From the NCBI GenBank assembly GCA_017998385.1, contig JAGODE010000017.1, positions 1-34,559 on the forward strand: a stretch of DNA of 34,559 bases. Direction: 5' to 3'. The stretch's first letter is position 1. Each line of letters opens with the position of its first letter. Both the position numbers and the translations under genes were made by a program. Positions 15,643 to 24,919 of this stretch are shown here, in pieces. The notes under the pieces were generated by a model. That model had not been told where the DNA came from, did no database searches, and saw only the letters and a program-made list of their open reading frames with translations. The stretch is from Chitinophagaceae bacterium. Its GTDB lineage: Bacteria > Bacteroidota > Bacteroidia > Chitinophagales > Chitinophagaceae.

Positions 15643-18600
15643 ATGTACCTTATCCGTATATTCTTATCGTTGCTTTTTATAGGATTCTTTATTCCCGCCA
15701 TTTCCCAGACCTGCAATAACTGGCTATTTACGCCTTCTCAACCTTCATATGTGGATATTGGGGATCTGGATGTTTCTGGCGACAAGCTCACAGTAGAATG
15801 TAATTTTTATGCTATTTATGACAACAATGGGTTTGGGGATCTTGTGTCAAAACATAAAGGTCCGGTTGATGTAAACTATCTGTTACGCTCCGGCAGTGCG
15901 GAGATTACCACTACCAACGGATATTTCAGCGCAAGCGCCGGATGCAGGGTAGAGCCCAACAGGATATATCATGCTGCTATGGTGTATGATGGTAGCACAC
16001 TCAAGTTTTACAGGAACGGGTATAAGATGGCTGAAACTCCTGTAACCGGTAATATGGTTCTTAATGACTGGAAAACCTGGATCGGTTATTTCAATCCTTC
16101 AACACTGACCGAAAACTTTTTGGGGTATATTAATGAGGTGCGTATCTGGAATGTAGCGCGTACTCAGGCGCAGATACGTACTTATATGTCTACCTCGCTT
16201 CCTAATCCAGCTTCTCAAACTGGATTGCTGGCGTATTATACATTCGACAACTTGCTCAATAAACAGGGAAATGCTACCTGGAATGGCAGGCTTGGGGGGA
16301 ATGCCAGTATTAATACGAGTATATCAAATTGTTTCTTTGTGGCCGATTCATGTGCGATACCGGTGCAGGCAGATTCTATAATCGTAAATGATTACACAGA
16401 AGTGAAGGGAGTGGATCGCAATTGCAAAAACGAAATCATTGTATCTGATCCCAGCCGGTTCAAAATAGGAGATACGGTGATCATAATGCAGATGAAAGGT
16501 GCCGTTGCCGACAGCACCAACACAGCGGCATTCGGAACCATTCTTGATTATCATAATGCTGGTCAGTATGAATACAATTTTGTTAAAGGTAAAACAGGCA
16601 ACCGTATTGAACTGCGGAATATTCTTCTGCATAATTATGATATACAGGAAGGTCGTGTTCAACTCATAAGGGTGCCTTATTTCCAGAATTATTCCACTAC
16701 CAAAACGATGACCTGCCTGCCCTGGGATGGCCGGGTAGGAGGTGTGCTGGCTTATAATGTAGCGGGTACGCTAACACTCAATCACGATTTGGATGTGAGT
16801 GGTAAAGGGTTTCGGGGCGGCATTGATCCTTTTTCGAATCCTACACCTATGTACTGTTATGAGTCGCAATATTTCTATCCTCCCAATCCTGATCTGGCAT
16901 CGCAAAAGGGAGAAGGAATTGCGGAACTCTCCACAGCAAAATCATTCGGACGGGGCGCGCTCGGCAATGGTGGTGGAGGAGGAAACTCGCATAACTCAGG
17001 CGGCGGTGGCGGTGCGAATGCAGCAACCGGTGGGATGGGCGGTTATAATTATGATCTTGCTCCCTGCAACACAACAGTACCTTTTGATAATCGTGGTATA
17101 GGAGGTCGATCGCTGCCTTATTCCAATACGGAGAATCGGGTTTTTCTGGGGGGCGGCGGTGGTGCCGGACAAAGCAACAATCCCGATGGCTTTCAGGCAC
17201 CCGGAGGAAATGGCGGTGGCATCATCCTGATCACGGCCAATACACTGGTCGCTAACGGACATGTGATAAAGGCGGACGGATATGCCGGGTTTACCTGCAA
17301 TGGTTCCAATACCTATTGCCACGAAGGAATGGGCGGCGGTGGTGCCGGTGGTTCTATTTTACTGGGTATCCAGACCTACACAGACCCGGCAGCAGCCATA
17401 GCCCGTGGAGGAAAAGGGGCCGATATGGTAGCGGTAGGCATAGGTCGCCTGGGGCCGGGCGGCGGCGGTAGCGGTGGTATCGTCTGGACCACAGGTACAG
17501 CAGCTCCATCGCTTACAACGACTATTACTGGCGGAAACAATGGCACCAATACGGGCTCGGGCAACGATGCGTGGGGCGCTACTGCAGGTGCAATCGGGTT
17601 GGAGTTGAATGACCTGAATCTTCCCATTGCCACCACACCCTTTAAAAAGAATATTGATTCGGTCAGAATACGCGAGACAAAAATTACCTGCCCGGAATGG
17701 ACTTTCGAAGGCTTTGCTTATGTAAATGTAGCTCCGGTTGCAACCTGGAACTGGACATTTGGTGACGGCGGCACAGCTACAACTCAAAATGCAGGTCATA
17801 CTTATACCACCAGTGGCAACTATGATGTTAAACTGGTAGCGACAGACATCAACGGATGTAAGGACAGCTTCGCCGTCCGCTTGAATGTGGAGGTGGCAGA
17901 TTTTGATTTCAATTATACCGCGGATGTGTGCAATACCCTGACTTACCAGTTTTCCGGAGTTGGAAGTACCCAAGCCAATCCCTACTGGGATATGGGAGAT
18001 GGAACCATCATTGCCGGCAATCTTAATCCGGTTCATACTTTTAGCAGTCCGGGAAATTATCTGGTAAAATATATAGCCGGAAGTGGCCTGTGCGCAGATA
18101 CCGTACGTAAAGTTATTGCGGTTGATATACAATGGCAGGATCTGATCATCACACCGGATACGACAATTTGTGCCGGCTCTGCCAAACAATTGCGTACCGT
18201 ACCGGTATTAAGCTTTTGCTGGAAGCCGGTAGCTTATCTGGACAATCCCTTACTGGCTAATCCCACTACTTCCACGCCCGGCGAAATCGTGTACTACTTT
18301 ACGGCCGAGGTAGAAGGCAATAATCTGATTCAGAACGGGGATTTTTCTCAGGGCAACACCGGTTTTTCATCGGTTTATAATTATTCGCCTTCCTCGGGAT
18401 TCAGTGAAGGCACATATACAGTAGCTGCCAGTGTACCAGCCTGGCATAGCGGACTGGCCAGTTGTGCAGGTCGTGGCGGCAGCGGAAATATGATGCTTGT
18501 AAATGGGTCGGGCAGTCTGGGTGCAGAAGTCTGGAAACAAACCATCTCAGTTCAACCCAATACCAATTATGCTTTTTCTTCCTGGCTTCAAAGCCTTTCG

Positions 18601-20052
18601 CCTTCCAGCCCCGCTCAGTTGCAGTTCTCTATCAACGGCAAACTGGTTGGTCTGGAGTTGAGAGGATCTCCCACCACATGTTCATGGGCGCAGTTTTATA
18701 CCACCTGGAATTCTGGTTCAAATACTACAGCTACTATTTCGATTGTCAATAAGAATCTGCAGGTACTGGGTAATGATTTTGCACTTGATGATATCTCCTT
18801 TGCACCGGTACTGATCCGGTGGGATTCAGTAAAGATATCGGTAGACACACCTTTGGTGAAAGCAAATGCAGATACCACTATCTGTGAAAATGGCCAGGTA
18901 CAATTGCAGGCTTCCGGAGCTGCTGACTATGCCTGGACTCCCGCAACAGGTCTTAGCAGTACAACTATTTCTAATCCGGTAGCCACTCCCACTTCCGATA
19001 CCCGGTATATTGTAACAGGTACAACCATTCATGGTTGTGTGGCAAAAGATACAGTAGATATCAGTATCTATACGAAACCGGCCATTAGTATTACGCCCGA
19101 TACCAGTATTTGCCACAACACTTCGGCGCAATTATATGTTTCCGGAGGTGTTTCATACAGTTGGTCGCCGCATCCCACACTGAGCAGTACAACTATTTCC
19201 AATCCCGTGGCTACTCCCACATCCGATACCAAATACTTTGTGACCATTAGAGATATAAATACCTGCTCGTACAGGGACTCGGTAACCGTTTCTCTTCGTC
19301 CGTTACCGGTGTTTACAGTCAATGCACCAGTGACGATCTGCCGCACCGATACCGTTCAGTTACAGGCAGGCGGGGGAGATTCTTATCAGTGGTCTCCTGC
19401 AGGCAACGCTATTGATAACATTTATGTACCGAATCCCCGGGTGAGTCCAGGCATCACGACGCAATACCAGGTTACCATTACGGAAACGATTTGTAATATA
19501 TCAAGCACTCTGTCAACACAGGTTACTGTACTTCCCAGGCCGGTTGTCTCTGCCACCCGTTCCAATGATCTGGATTGTATACTTGAAAGCAGCCAGTTGA
19601 ATGCCATGGGAGCCTTGAGGTATGAATGGTCGCCAGCGGCTACGCTTAATAATGCCGGTATCCGCAATCCTGTCGCTACTCCACGCATCACTACTTCGTA
19701 TATCGTAAAAGGAACGGATGCGAACGGATGCATGGCCGCAGATACGGTCGTTGTTAAAGTAGAGAAAGTAAACGAGGGCAGTTATCTTATGCCCAATGCT
19801 TTTACTCCGAATGGCGATGGCTTGAATGATTGTTATGGCATAAAATACTGGGGCACTATTGATAAACTTGAATTCAGTATCTACAACCGGTGGGGTGAAC
19901 GTATTTTTTATACGACAGACCCACGGGCCTGTTGGGATGGAACATACAAGGGTATTAAGCAAAACGGTGATGTATTCGTGTATATGATACGGGCTAAAAC
20001 CTTGTGCTCGGAGGAGGTATTCCGGAAAGGTACATTTGTGCTTATCAGGTAG
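15643..20052 (+). CDS. Giant secreted surface protein: LamG, glycine-rich, PKD, Ig-like repeats, gliding-motility C-terminal domain
   Basis: From ATG 15643 the product is 1469 residues; the GTG at 15601 adds a Pro-rich stretch ahead of the signal peptide and is less likely. Residues 1-22 are a signal peptide. A LamG/concanavalin-like domain spans about 30-225 and ends with FLGYINEVRIWNVARTQAQ. A glycine-rich region spans about 360-630 with runs of four or five glycines. Two PKD domains lie at about 695-825 (WTFGDGG and WDMGDG). A carbohydrate-binding-like jelly roll starts near 893 (LIQNGDFSQGNTGF). Ig-like repeats occupy about 1065-1375, two of which share STTISNPVATPTSDT. The last roughly 85 residues (PNAFTPNGDGLND ... 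FRKGTFVLIR) are the CHU_C domain that directs type IX secretion. It is probably a surface adhesin or polysaccharide-binding protein. Confidence 0.93.
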   Translation: MYLIRIFLSLLFIGFFIPAISQTCNNWLFTPSQPSYVDIGDLDVSGDKLTVECNFYAIYDNNGFGDLVSKHKGPVDVNYLLRSGSAEITTTNGYFSASAGCRVEPNRIYHAAMVYDGSTLKFYRNGYKMAETPVTGNMVLNDWKTWIGYFNPSTLTENFLGYINEVRIWNVARTQAQIRTYMSTSLPNPASQTGLLAYYTFDNLLNKQGNATWNGRLGGNASINTSISNCFFVADSCAIPVQADSIIVNDYTEVKGVDRNCKNEIIVSDPSRFKIGDTVIIMQMKGAVADSTNTAAFGTILDYHNAGQYEYNFVKGKTGNRIELRNILLHNYDIQEGRVQLIRVPYFQNYSTTKTMTCLPWDGRVGGVLAYNVAGTLTLNHDLDVSGKGFRGGIDPFSNPTPMYCYESQYFYPPNPDLASQKGEGIAELSTAKSFGRGALGNGGGGGNSHNSGGGGGANAATGGMGGYNYDLAPCNTTVPFDNRGIGGRSLPYSNTENRVFLGGGGGAGQSNNPDGFQAPGGNGGGIILITANTLVANGHVIKADGYAGFTCNGSNTYCHEGMGGGGAGGSILLGIQTYTDPAAAIARGGKGADMVAVGIGRLGPGGGGSGGIVWTTGTAAPSLTTTITGGNNGTNTGSGNDAWGATAGAIGLELNDLNLPIATTPFKKNIDSVRIRETKITCPEWTFEGFAYVNVAPVATWNWTFGDGGTATTQNAGHTYTTSGNYDVKLVATDINGCKDSFAVRLNVEVADFDFNYTADVCNTLTYQFSGVGSTQANPYWDMGDGTIIAGNLNPVHTFSSPGNYLVKYIAGSGLCADTVRKVIAVDIQWQDLIITPDTTICAGSAKQLRTVPVLSFCWKPVAYLDNPLLANPTTSTPGEIVYYFTAEVEGNNLIQNGDFSQGNTGFSSVYNYSPSSGFSEGTYTVAASVPAWHSGLASCAGRGGSGNMMLVNGSGSLGAEVWKQTISVQPNTNYAFSSWLQSLSPSSPAQLQFSINGKLVGLELRGSPTTCSWAQFYTTWNSGSNTTATISIVNKNLQVLGNDFALDDISFAPVLIRWDSVKISVDTPLVKANADTTICENGQVQLQASGAADYAWTPATGLSSTTISNPVATPTSDTRYIVTGTTIHGCVAKDTVDISIYTKPAISITPDTSICHNTSAQLYVSGGVSYSWSPHPTLSSTTISNPVATPTSDTKYFVTIRDINTCSYRDSVTVSLRPLPVFTVNAPVTICRTDTVQLQAGGGDSYQWSPAGNAIDNIYVPNPRVSPGITTQYQVTITETICNISSTLSTQVTVLPRPVVSATRSNDLDCILESSQLNAMGALRYEWSPAATLNNAGIRNPVATPRITTSYIVKGTDANGCMAADTVVVKVEKVNEGSYLMPNAFTPNGDGLNDCYGIKYWGTIDKLEFSIYNRWGERIFYTTDPRACWDGTYKGIKQNGDVFVYMIRAKTLCSEEVFRKGTFVLIR

Positions 20053-20087
20053 GCTTTGTGGGCCATCTTTCTGAATGCCCAAAAGAG

Positions 20088-20095
20088 TATCTTTG
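20088..20095 (+). promoter_or_regulatory. Candidate -7 element of gmd
   Basis: TATCTTTG is an exact TAnnTTTG match 20 bases before the gmd ATG at 20116. It rules out the upstream in-frame TTG at 20056 as the start and suggests that the sugar-nucleotide genes have their own promoter after the giant protein gene. Confidence 0.55.
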
Positions 20096-20115
20096 CGGCT
20101 AAACGCTTAACAGAC

Positions 20116-21228
20116 ATGAAGAAAGCCCTTATAACGGGTATTACTGGACAGGATGGCGCTTATCTGGCAGAACTTCTTCTGGAAAAGGGATATGAAGTAC
20201 ATGGTATTAAAAGACGTACTTCACTTCTCAATACGCAACGTGTGGATCATTTGTATCAGGACCCGCATGAGAGCAACCTGAGAATGATCCTGCATTATGG
20301 CGATTTAACCGACTCCACCAACATTATCCGGATCATTCAGCAGGTACAGCCAGATGAAATATACAACCTCGGGGCCATGAGTCATGTGCACGTGAGTTTT
20401 GAAGAACCCGAGTATGTAGCCAATACCGATGCAATCGGTACCCTGCGCATACTGGAAGCGGTGCGTATACTGGGGCTGGAAAAAAAGACACGTATTTACC
20501 AGGCCTCCACCTCTGAGTTATATGGTAAAGTGCAGGCGGTGCCGCAGTCTGAAACAACTCCTTTTTATCCGCGTTCTCCTTATGGGGTAGCCAAACTATA
20601 TGCCTACTGGATTACGGTCAACTACCGTGAGGCATATGGCATGTATGCCTGCAATGGAATACTATTTAATCACGAAAGCCCATTGCGCGGCGAGACGTTT
20701 GTAAGCCGTAAGATAACCCGTGGCGTAGCTGAGATAGTATTAGGCCTAAAGAAAAAATTATGGTTGGGTAATCTGGATGCGCAACGCGATTGGGGCCATG
20801 CCCGCGATTATGTAGAAGCTATGTGGCTCATGCTGCAGCAGCCCGAGCCTGATGATTATGTTGTGGCTACCGGTGTTACTACAACCGTACGTGATTTTGT
20901 GCGGCTGGCATTTGCACATGCCGGTGTAAGCATAGAATTTTCAGGTTCCGGTGAAAATGAAAAGGCAATCGTAACAGCAGTTTCCATTCCCGACATCAAT
21001 CTGCGCAAAGGGGATGTAGTGGTAGAAGTGGATAAACGCTATTTCCGCCCCACCGAAGTAGATCTCCTATTGGGTGATCCCACGAAAGCAAAAGAAAAAC
21101 TGGGCTGGCAGGCCAAATATTCGCTCCCCGAACTGGTAAAAGAAATGATGGAAGCAGATATACAGCATTTCCGGAAAGATGTGATATTGCGCCAATCGGG
21201 TTTCAAAACGCTTCGACAATTTGAATAA
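20116..21228 (+). CDS. gmd: GDP-mannose 4,6-dehydratase
   Basis: The product has 370 residues from ATG 20116. It converts GDP-D-mannose to GDP-4-dehydro-6-deoxy-D-mannose, the first step to GDP-L-fucose. It is an extended short-chain dehydrogenase: the NADP-binding GITGQDG at residues 8-14, HGIKRRTS, the catalytic TSELYGK with Ser/Glu, and the YGVAK Tyr/Lys pair in [14 protein letters not shown]. The GDP-mannose-specific [18 protein letters not shown] and [18 protein letters not shown] are also present. The stop TAA shares one base with the ATG of fcl, so the two enzymes are translationally coupled and work in series. The product could also feed GDP-rhamnose or perosamine routes, but the adjacent fcl favours fucose. 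Confidence 0.97.
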   Translation: MKKALITGITGQDGAYLAELLLEKGYEVHGIKRRTSLLNTQRVDHLYQDPHESNLRMILHYGDLTDSTNIIRIIQQVQPDEIYNLGAMSHVHVSFEEPEYVANTDAIGTLRILEAVRILGLEKKTRIYQASTSELYGKVQAVPQSETTPFYPRSPYGVAKLYAYWITVNYREAYGMYACNGILFNHESPLRGETFVSRKITRGVAEIVLGLKKKLWLGNLDAQRDWGHARDYVEAMWLMLQQPEPDDYVVATGVTTTVRDFVRLAFAHAGVSIEFSGSGENEKAIVTAVSIPDINLRKGDVVVEVDKRYFRPTEVDLLLGDPTKAKEKLGWQAKYSLPELVKEMMEADIQHFRKDVILRQSGFKTLRQFE

Positions 21229-22163
21229 TGGAGAAGAACAGTAAAATATATGTGGCCGGACACCGTGGAATGGTGGGGTCAGCCATCGTAAGAAAATTAC
21301 AAAAAGAAGGATTCTCCCGTATCATTACCCGTACATCTGCCGAGCTGGATCTGCGTAATCAGCAGGCCGTAAACGAATTTTTTGCTGCAGAGAAACCCGA
21401 ATATGTATTTCTGGCTGCGGCAAAAGTGGGCGGTATAATGGCCAACAATACCTACCGGGCCGATTTTCTGTATGAGAACCTCATACTAGAAGCCAATATA
21501 ATTCATGCAGCCTATACAGAAAAGGTGGCCAAACTTCTTTTCCTGGGCAGCTCCTGCATTTATCCCAAACTGGCTCCGCAACCGTTAAAAGAAGAACACC
21601 TGCTGACAGGTCTGCTTGAGCCAACCAATGAGCCTTATGCAATTGCAAAGATCGCCGGCATTAAGCTGTGTGAGACTTATCGGGATCAGTATGGATGCAA
21701 TTTTATTTCAGCCATGCCAACTAATCTGTATGGACAGGGAGATAACTATCATCTGCAAAACTCGCATGTTATACCGGCACTGATTCGTAAATTTCACGAG
21801 GCTAAATTAACCAATGCACCTCTTGTAGAGATTTGGGGAAGTGGCAAGCCATTACGGGAATTTATGTATGTTGATGATCTTGCAGATGGGTGCGTTTTCT
21901 TAATGAATCATTTTAATGAGCGATTGTTCATTAATATTGGCACCGGCGAAGAATTAACCATTGCAGAACTGGCAGTCTCGGTAGGCAAAGTAGTTGGCTA
22001 CGCTGGTGAACTTCGTTTTGATTCCAGTAAACCAGATGGGACGCCCCGTAAACTGATGGATAGCTCACGTATCAAAGCACTGGGCTGGAGTGCCAGGACT
22101 TCCCTTGTTGATGGGCTCACTAAGGCCTATCAACATTTTCTGCAGGAAAATTACAGGCATTAA
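21228..22163 (+). CDS. fcl: GDP-L-fucose synthase
   Basis: The product has 311 residues. It epimerises and reduces GDP-4-dehydro-6-deoxy-mannose to GDP-L-fucose using NADPH. The sequence shows [14 protein letters not shown] for the cofactor site, [18 protein letters not shown] with the catalytic Ser/Cys, [16 protein letters not shown] with the Tyr/Lys pair, and [24 protein letters not shown]. The ATG overlaps the gmd stop by one base. The gene ends 13 bases before the convergent FkbM methyltransferase gene with no visible hairpin. GDP-L-fucose is used by fucosyltransferases for surface polysaccharide or, in some Bacteroidota, protein O-glycans. Confidence 0.97.
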   Translation: MEKNSKIYVAGHRGMVGSAIVRKLQKEGFSRIITRTSAELDLRNQQAVNEFFAAEKPEYVFLAAAKVGGIMANNTYRADFLYENLILEANIIHAAYTEKVAKLLFLGSSCIYPKLAPQPLKEEHLLTGLLEPTNEPYAIAKIAGIKLCETYRDQYGCNFISAMPTNLYGQGDNYHLQNSHVIPALIRKFHEAKLTNAPLVEIWGSGKPLREFMYVDDLADGCVFLMNHFNERLFINIGTGEELTIAELAVSVGKVVGYAGELRFDSSKPDGTPRKLMDSSRIKALGWSARTSLVDGLTKAYQHFLQENYRH

Positions 22164-22176
22164 TCGATATCTGGGA

Positions 22177-23007
22177 TTAGGGACGGAAACAAAATATATT
22201 TAACTGTACTTCATAGGGCACCATTCCTGTTTTTTGCCTGGAGAAAGGTGTGGCGAAAACGGTCGTGGCTTCTTTTATGTAAAAAACAAATCCTGCCTGT
22301 TCAATCCACTGGAGCATTTCTATTAATTCAGGCCCCTGTTTAAATGAACCATGATATTCAAGAAACAGGTTATTGACCAGCTTTAATTGATCATGGCAGT
22401 CTTTAAGTACAGCATATTCTGCGCCCTCTATATCAATTTTTAAAAAATCAACTGTTCTGTTCAAATAATCCCGGAGACGGCAGGCTTTAACAAGATTAGC
22501 TCCTTTACCCTGTTCCTCGCTAATCTTACTCGACATACTACCTTCGCCATCGAAGTTTAATGTTGTATCGGCTATCCAAACAGCCTCTTTTTTGAGCTCT
22601 ACGGAATCAAGATTAAAGTTTTTTACGTTTTTGTTTAGTAGGTCAAAATTTACCGGATCTGGCTCGAAGGCCACAATCTGAGCTCCGGGGTACATTTTTT
22701 TTATATAAATAACACTCAGCCCAATATTAGCCCCGCAGTCGATAATATATGGAGAACCTCCCAGTTTTTGGGCGTAAAGCTCCTGCACAAATATCTCAGT
22801 CACGCCGTGTACCAGTTCTGCAGGAGAATAGAAGTGAATGGTCTTATCCAGAAAATTTACTGTCTGGCCGGGTCGATTGGGTAAATGCTTTAATTTTTTT
22901 ACTGTAAACCAACTCCAGCCGACCTTCTGAAAAGGGTTCTTGATTTTTTTTTGAACAAGGTTTTTTGCGCCCCGAATCAAGTTGCCAGAAAGGGAGTTGC
23001 TTGACAT
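22177..23007 (-). CDS. FkbM-family SAM-dependent methyltransferase
   Basis: The product is 276 residues from ATG 23005-23007. A TTG 39 bases upstream keeps the frame, but it is the last part of a candidate -7 element, so the ATG is preferred. The SAM-binding core reads YIIDCGANIGLSVIYIKK, followed by VAFEPDPVNFDLLNKNV. The FkbM landmark FLKIDIEGAEYAVLKDC and the C-terminal LEYHGSF are present. Such enzymes commonly O-methylate sugars in surface glycans. It faces away from the glycosyltransferase at 23071 and towards fcl, and fits a methylated fucose-containing glycan; the actual acceptor is unknown. Confidence 0.88.
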   Translation of the reverse strand: MSSNSLSGNLIRGAKNLVQKKIKNPFQKVGWSWFTVKKLKHLPNRPGQTVNFLDKTIHFYSPAELVHGVTEIFVQELYAQKLGGSPYIIDCGANIGLSVIYIKKMYPGAQIVAFEPDPVNFDLLNKNVKNFNLDSVELKKEAVWIADTTLNFDGEGSMSSKISEEQGKGANLVKACRLRDYLNRTVDFLKIDIEGAEYAVLKDCHDQLKLVNNLFLEYHGSFKQGPELIEMLQWIEQAGFVFYIKEATTVFATPFSRQKTGMVPYEVQLNIFCFRP

Positions 23008-23043
23008 GTACTTTGGTTTGTTTTCGAGTATATTTGTCCGATT

Positions 23044-23071
23044 CAAATATTGAAATATAGCTAATTTTCAA
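23044..23071 (-). promoter_or_regulatory. Candidate promoter of the FkbM methyltransferase gene
   Basis: On the minus strand TTG (23069-23071) is followed after 17 bases by AATATTTG (23044-23051), one base off TAnnTTTG. It overlaps the first base of the divergent glycosyltransferase ATG. Confidence 0.4.
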
Positions 23072-23955
23072 TGATTTCTGTCATTATTTGTTCCGTTAAA
23101 GAAGAACTGGCGAGGCAAGTTAAAGCAAATATTGATTCCACGATTGGCGTTAACTGGGAATATATCTGTATACCCAATGTGAATCCATCGCGTAGTCTGA
23201 CAGCTGTATATAATGAAGGCGCTGCTCGTGCAATTTATCCCCTGCTCTGCTTTGTGCATGAAGATGTGGAGTTTCGCACGATTGGCTGGGGGAAGATACT
23301 TTCGGAATATTTCAGAGCCGATCCGCAACTCGGAATGCTGGGGTTGGCCGGCTCAGCATATAAGAGCAGGACACCATCCGGATGGACAAGTTTTTTACCT
23401 GAATTTGATCGATGTCATGTTATTCAACGGCTTGATGGCGGTAAAGAATGCCCCATGTACTTTGATGGAGGCGAACCGGCTTCATTAAAGGATGTGATAT
23501 CCGTAGACGGCGTTTTTATGGTTATTCCCAAGAAAGTAGCCACACTTATCCCTTTTGAGGAACAGCTACTGGATGGGTTTCATTTTTATGATGTAGACAT
23601 CTCAGTGCGGATAGCAAGGCAGTACAGGGTGGCCGTGACTTTTGAGATCGACCTTGTTCATTTTTCGACATGGGGTGATTTTGGAGATAAGTGGGTCGGG
23701 TATGCATTGAAATGGCACAGGAGTCAGGCATCGGCATTGCCACTGTACACATCAGCGGTTAAGAAAAGCAGTATTCCAGTTTTCGAACATAAAGTCACAA
23801 TAGCCTGGTTAAAAAGATTACAAAAAGAAAAGATATCGTTCAGAAATAGGTTGAAATGGGTAGGCGCTATTGGCGGATGGAAGAAACCGTTGCTTTGGCC
23901 TTATATGTGCCTGTTTTTTATTGTGAGACCTATTAGCAAGTTGCTTCGACGATAA
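23071..23955 (+). CDS. Glycosyltransferase, family 2-like (Glyco_tranf_2_5 type)
   Basis: The product has 294 residues. It begins MISVIICSVKEELARQV and has SLTAVYNEGAARA, CFVHEDVEF as the DxD-like nucleotide-sugar site, and SVDGVFMVIPKKV in the acceptor half. DVDISVRIARQ follows, and HFSTW ends the catalytic fold. This arrangement is that of short GT-A glycosyltransferases lacking a strong membrane anchor. A hydrophobic segment near residues 270-288 may attach it to the membrane. It starts 63 bases from the divergent FkbM start and is followed after 16 bases by another glycosyltransferase, so the three glycosyltransferases to 25923 form one run. Donor and acceptor sugars cannot be read from sequence. 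Confidence 0.85.
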   Translation: MISVIICSVKEELARQVKANIDSTIGVNWEYICIPNVNPSRSLTAVYNEGAARAIYPLLCFVHEDVEFRTIGWGKILSEYFRADPQLGMLGLAGSAYKSRTPSGWTSFLPEFDRCHVIQRLDGGKECPMYFDGGEPASLKDVISVDGVFMVIPKKVATLIPFEEQLLDGFHFYDVDISVRIARQYRVAVTFEIDLVHFSTWGDFGDKWVGYALKWHRSQASALPLYTSAVKKSSIPVFEHKVTIAWLKRLQKEKISFRNRLKWVGAIGGWKKPLLWPYMCLFFIVRPISKLLRR

Positions 23956-23971
23956 TAAAGGGAATTTTTTA

Positions 23972-24919
23972 ATGGAAGAGATTTGTATTTCAATATGTAT
24001 ACCAGCTTATAAACGTACCGGCTATCTGAACCGGTTACTGCACTCTATTTCTATTCAGACCTTCCGGAATTATGAGGTTGTTATAACAGACGACAGCCCC
24101 GGTGATGAATTGAAGCAGCTGCTGGAAGAATACAGACATACTTTTCCTTATCTCCATTATCATAAAAATGAAAAACAGCTGGGTACACCGGAAAACTGGA
24201 ATGCTGCTGTCAGCAGGGCCAGGGGTACTTGGATTAAATTAATGCACGATGATGACTGGTTTACCGGACCAGACAGCCTGCATAGGTTTGCCGAGGCTGC
24301 ATCGGATAATTCGGTATCGTTTATCTTTTCTGCATATACTAATGTGACGGAAATTTCTGGCTTGCAGGCTTCTGTGATGCCTTCTGCGTGGAGACTAAAG
24401 CAACTGAGAAAACGACCAATGACCCTTCTTTCCAGAAATATTATAGGTCCGCCAAGTGTTACGCTTTACAGGCGAGCCGATTCAGGAAAATATGATGCCA
24501 ATATGAAATGGCTTGTAGATGTTGATTTTTACATGCAGGTAATGAATACAACAACACCTTTTTTCCTCAGAGATAATTTGATATTTGTGGGAGTAGGAGA
24601 TGAGCAGGTGACAGCATCAGTACATGGGGTAAAGGAGGTTGAACTGCCAGAACATGGTCGTTTACTTCGAAAACAAGGAATTGGTCAGTTCAGAAACGTA
24701 CTGGTTTATGACTACTGGTGGCGGCTGTTTCGGAATTTTGATATAAGAAAGTCGAATGATCTCTTGCCTTACTGGGAAAAAGATTTATTGTACCCGGTTT
24801 TTGTTAGTATGCTTAGATGGCAGAATAGAGTTCCGGTGAGCCTGCTGAAAATCGGGGTACTGTCGAAAGTTTTAATGTTTTTGCATTATCTAGCAAACAG
24901 AAATAAGTTATCAGCCTGA
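23972..24919 (+). CDS. Family 2 glycosyltransferase
   Basis: The product has 315 residues. The GT-A fold begins ISICIPAYKRTGYLNRLLHS with a nucleotide-binding VVITDDSPGDE and LGTPENWNAAVSRARG. The catalytic metal site is KLMHDDDWF. The second half has RNIIGPPSVTLYRR and DVDFYMQVMN, which take the place of the usual acceptor motif ED. The stop TGA shares one base with the ATG of the next glycosyltransferase (TGATG), so the two are translationally coupled. It probably adds one sugar to a lipid-linked or protein-linked glycan in the cytoplasm. The specific linkage is unknown. Confidence 0.9.
   Translation: MEEICISICIPAYKRTGYLNRLLHSISIQTFRNYEVVITDDSPGDELKQLLEEYRHTFPYLHYHKNEKQLGTPENWNAAVSRARGTWIKLMHDDDWFTGPDSLHRFAEAASDNSVSFIFSAYTNVTEISGLQASVMPSAWRLKQLRKRPMTLLSRNIIGPPSVTLYRRADSGKYDANMKWLVDVDFYMQVMNTTTPFFLRDNLIFVGVGDEQVTASVHGVKEVELPEHGRLLRKQGIGQFRNVLVYDYWWRLFRNFDIRKSNDLLPYWEKDLLYPVFVSMLRWQNRVPVSLLKIGVLSKVLMFLHYLANRNKLSA

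Noticed and set aside
17359-18189. Minus-strand open frame of 276 codons rich in Cys, Ser and Ile
   Set aside because: It is opposite the glycine-rich and PKD part of the giant surface protein. The composition is what the reverse of Gly/Thr-rich coding DNA gives.
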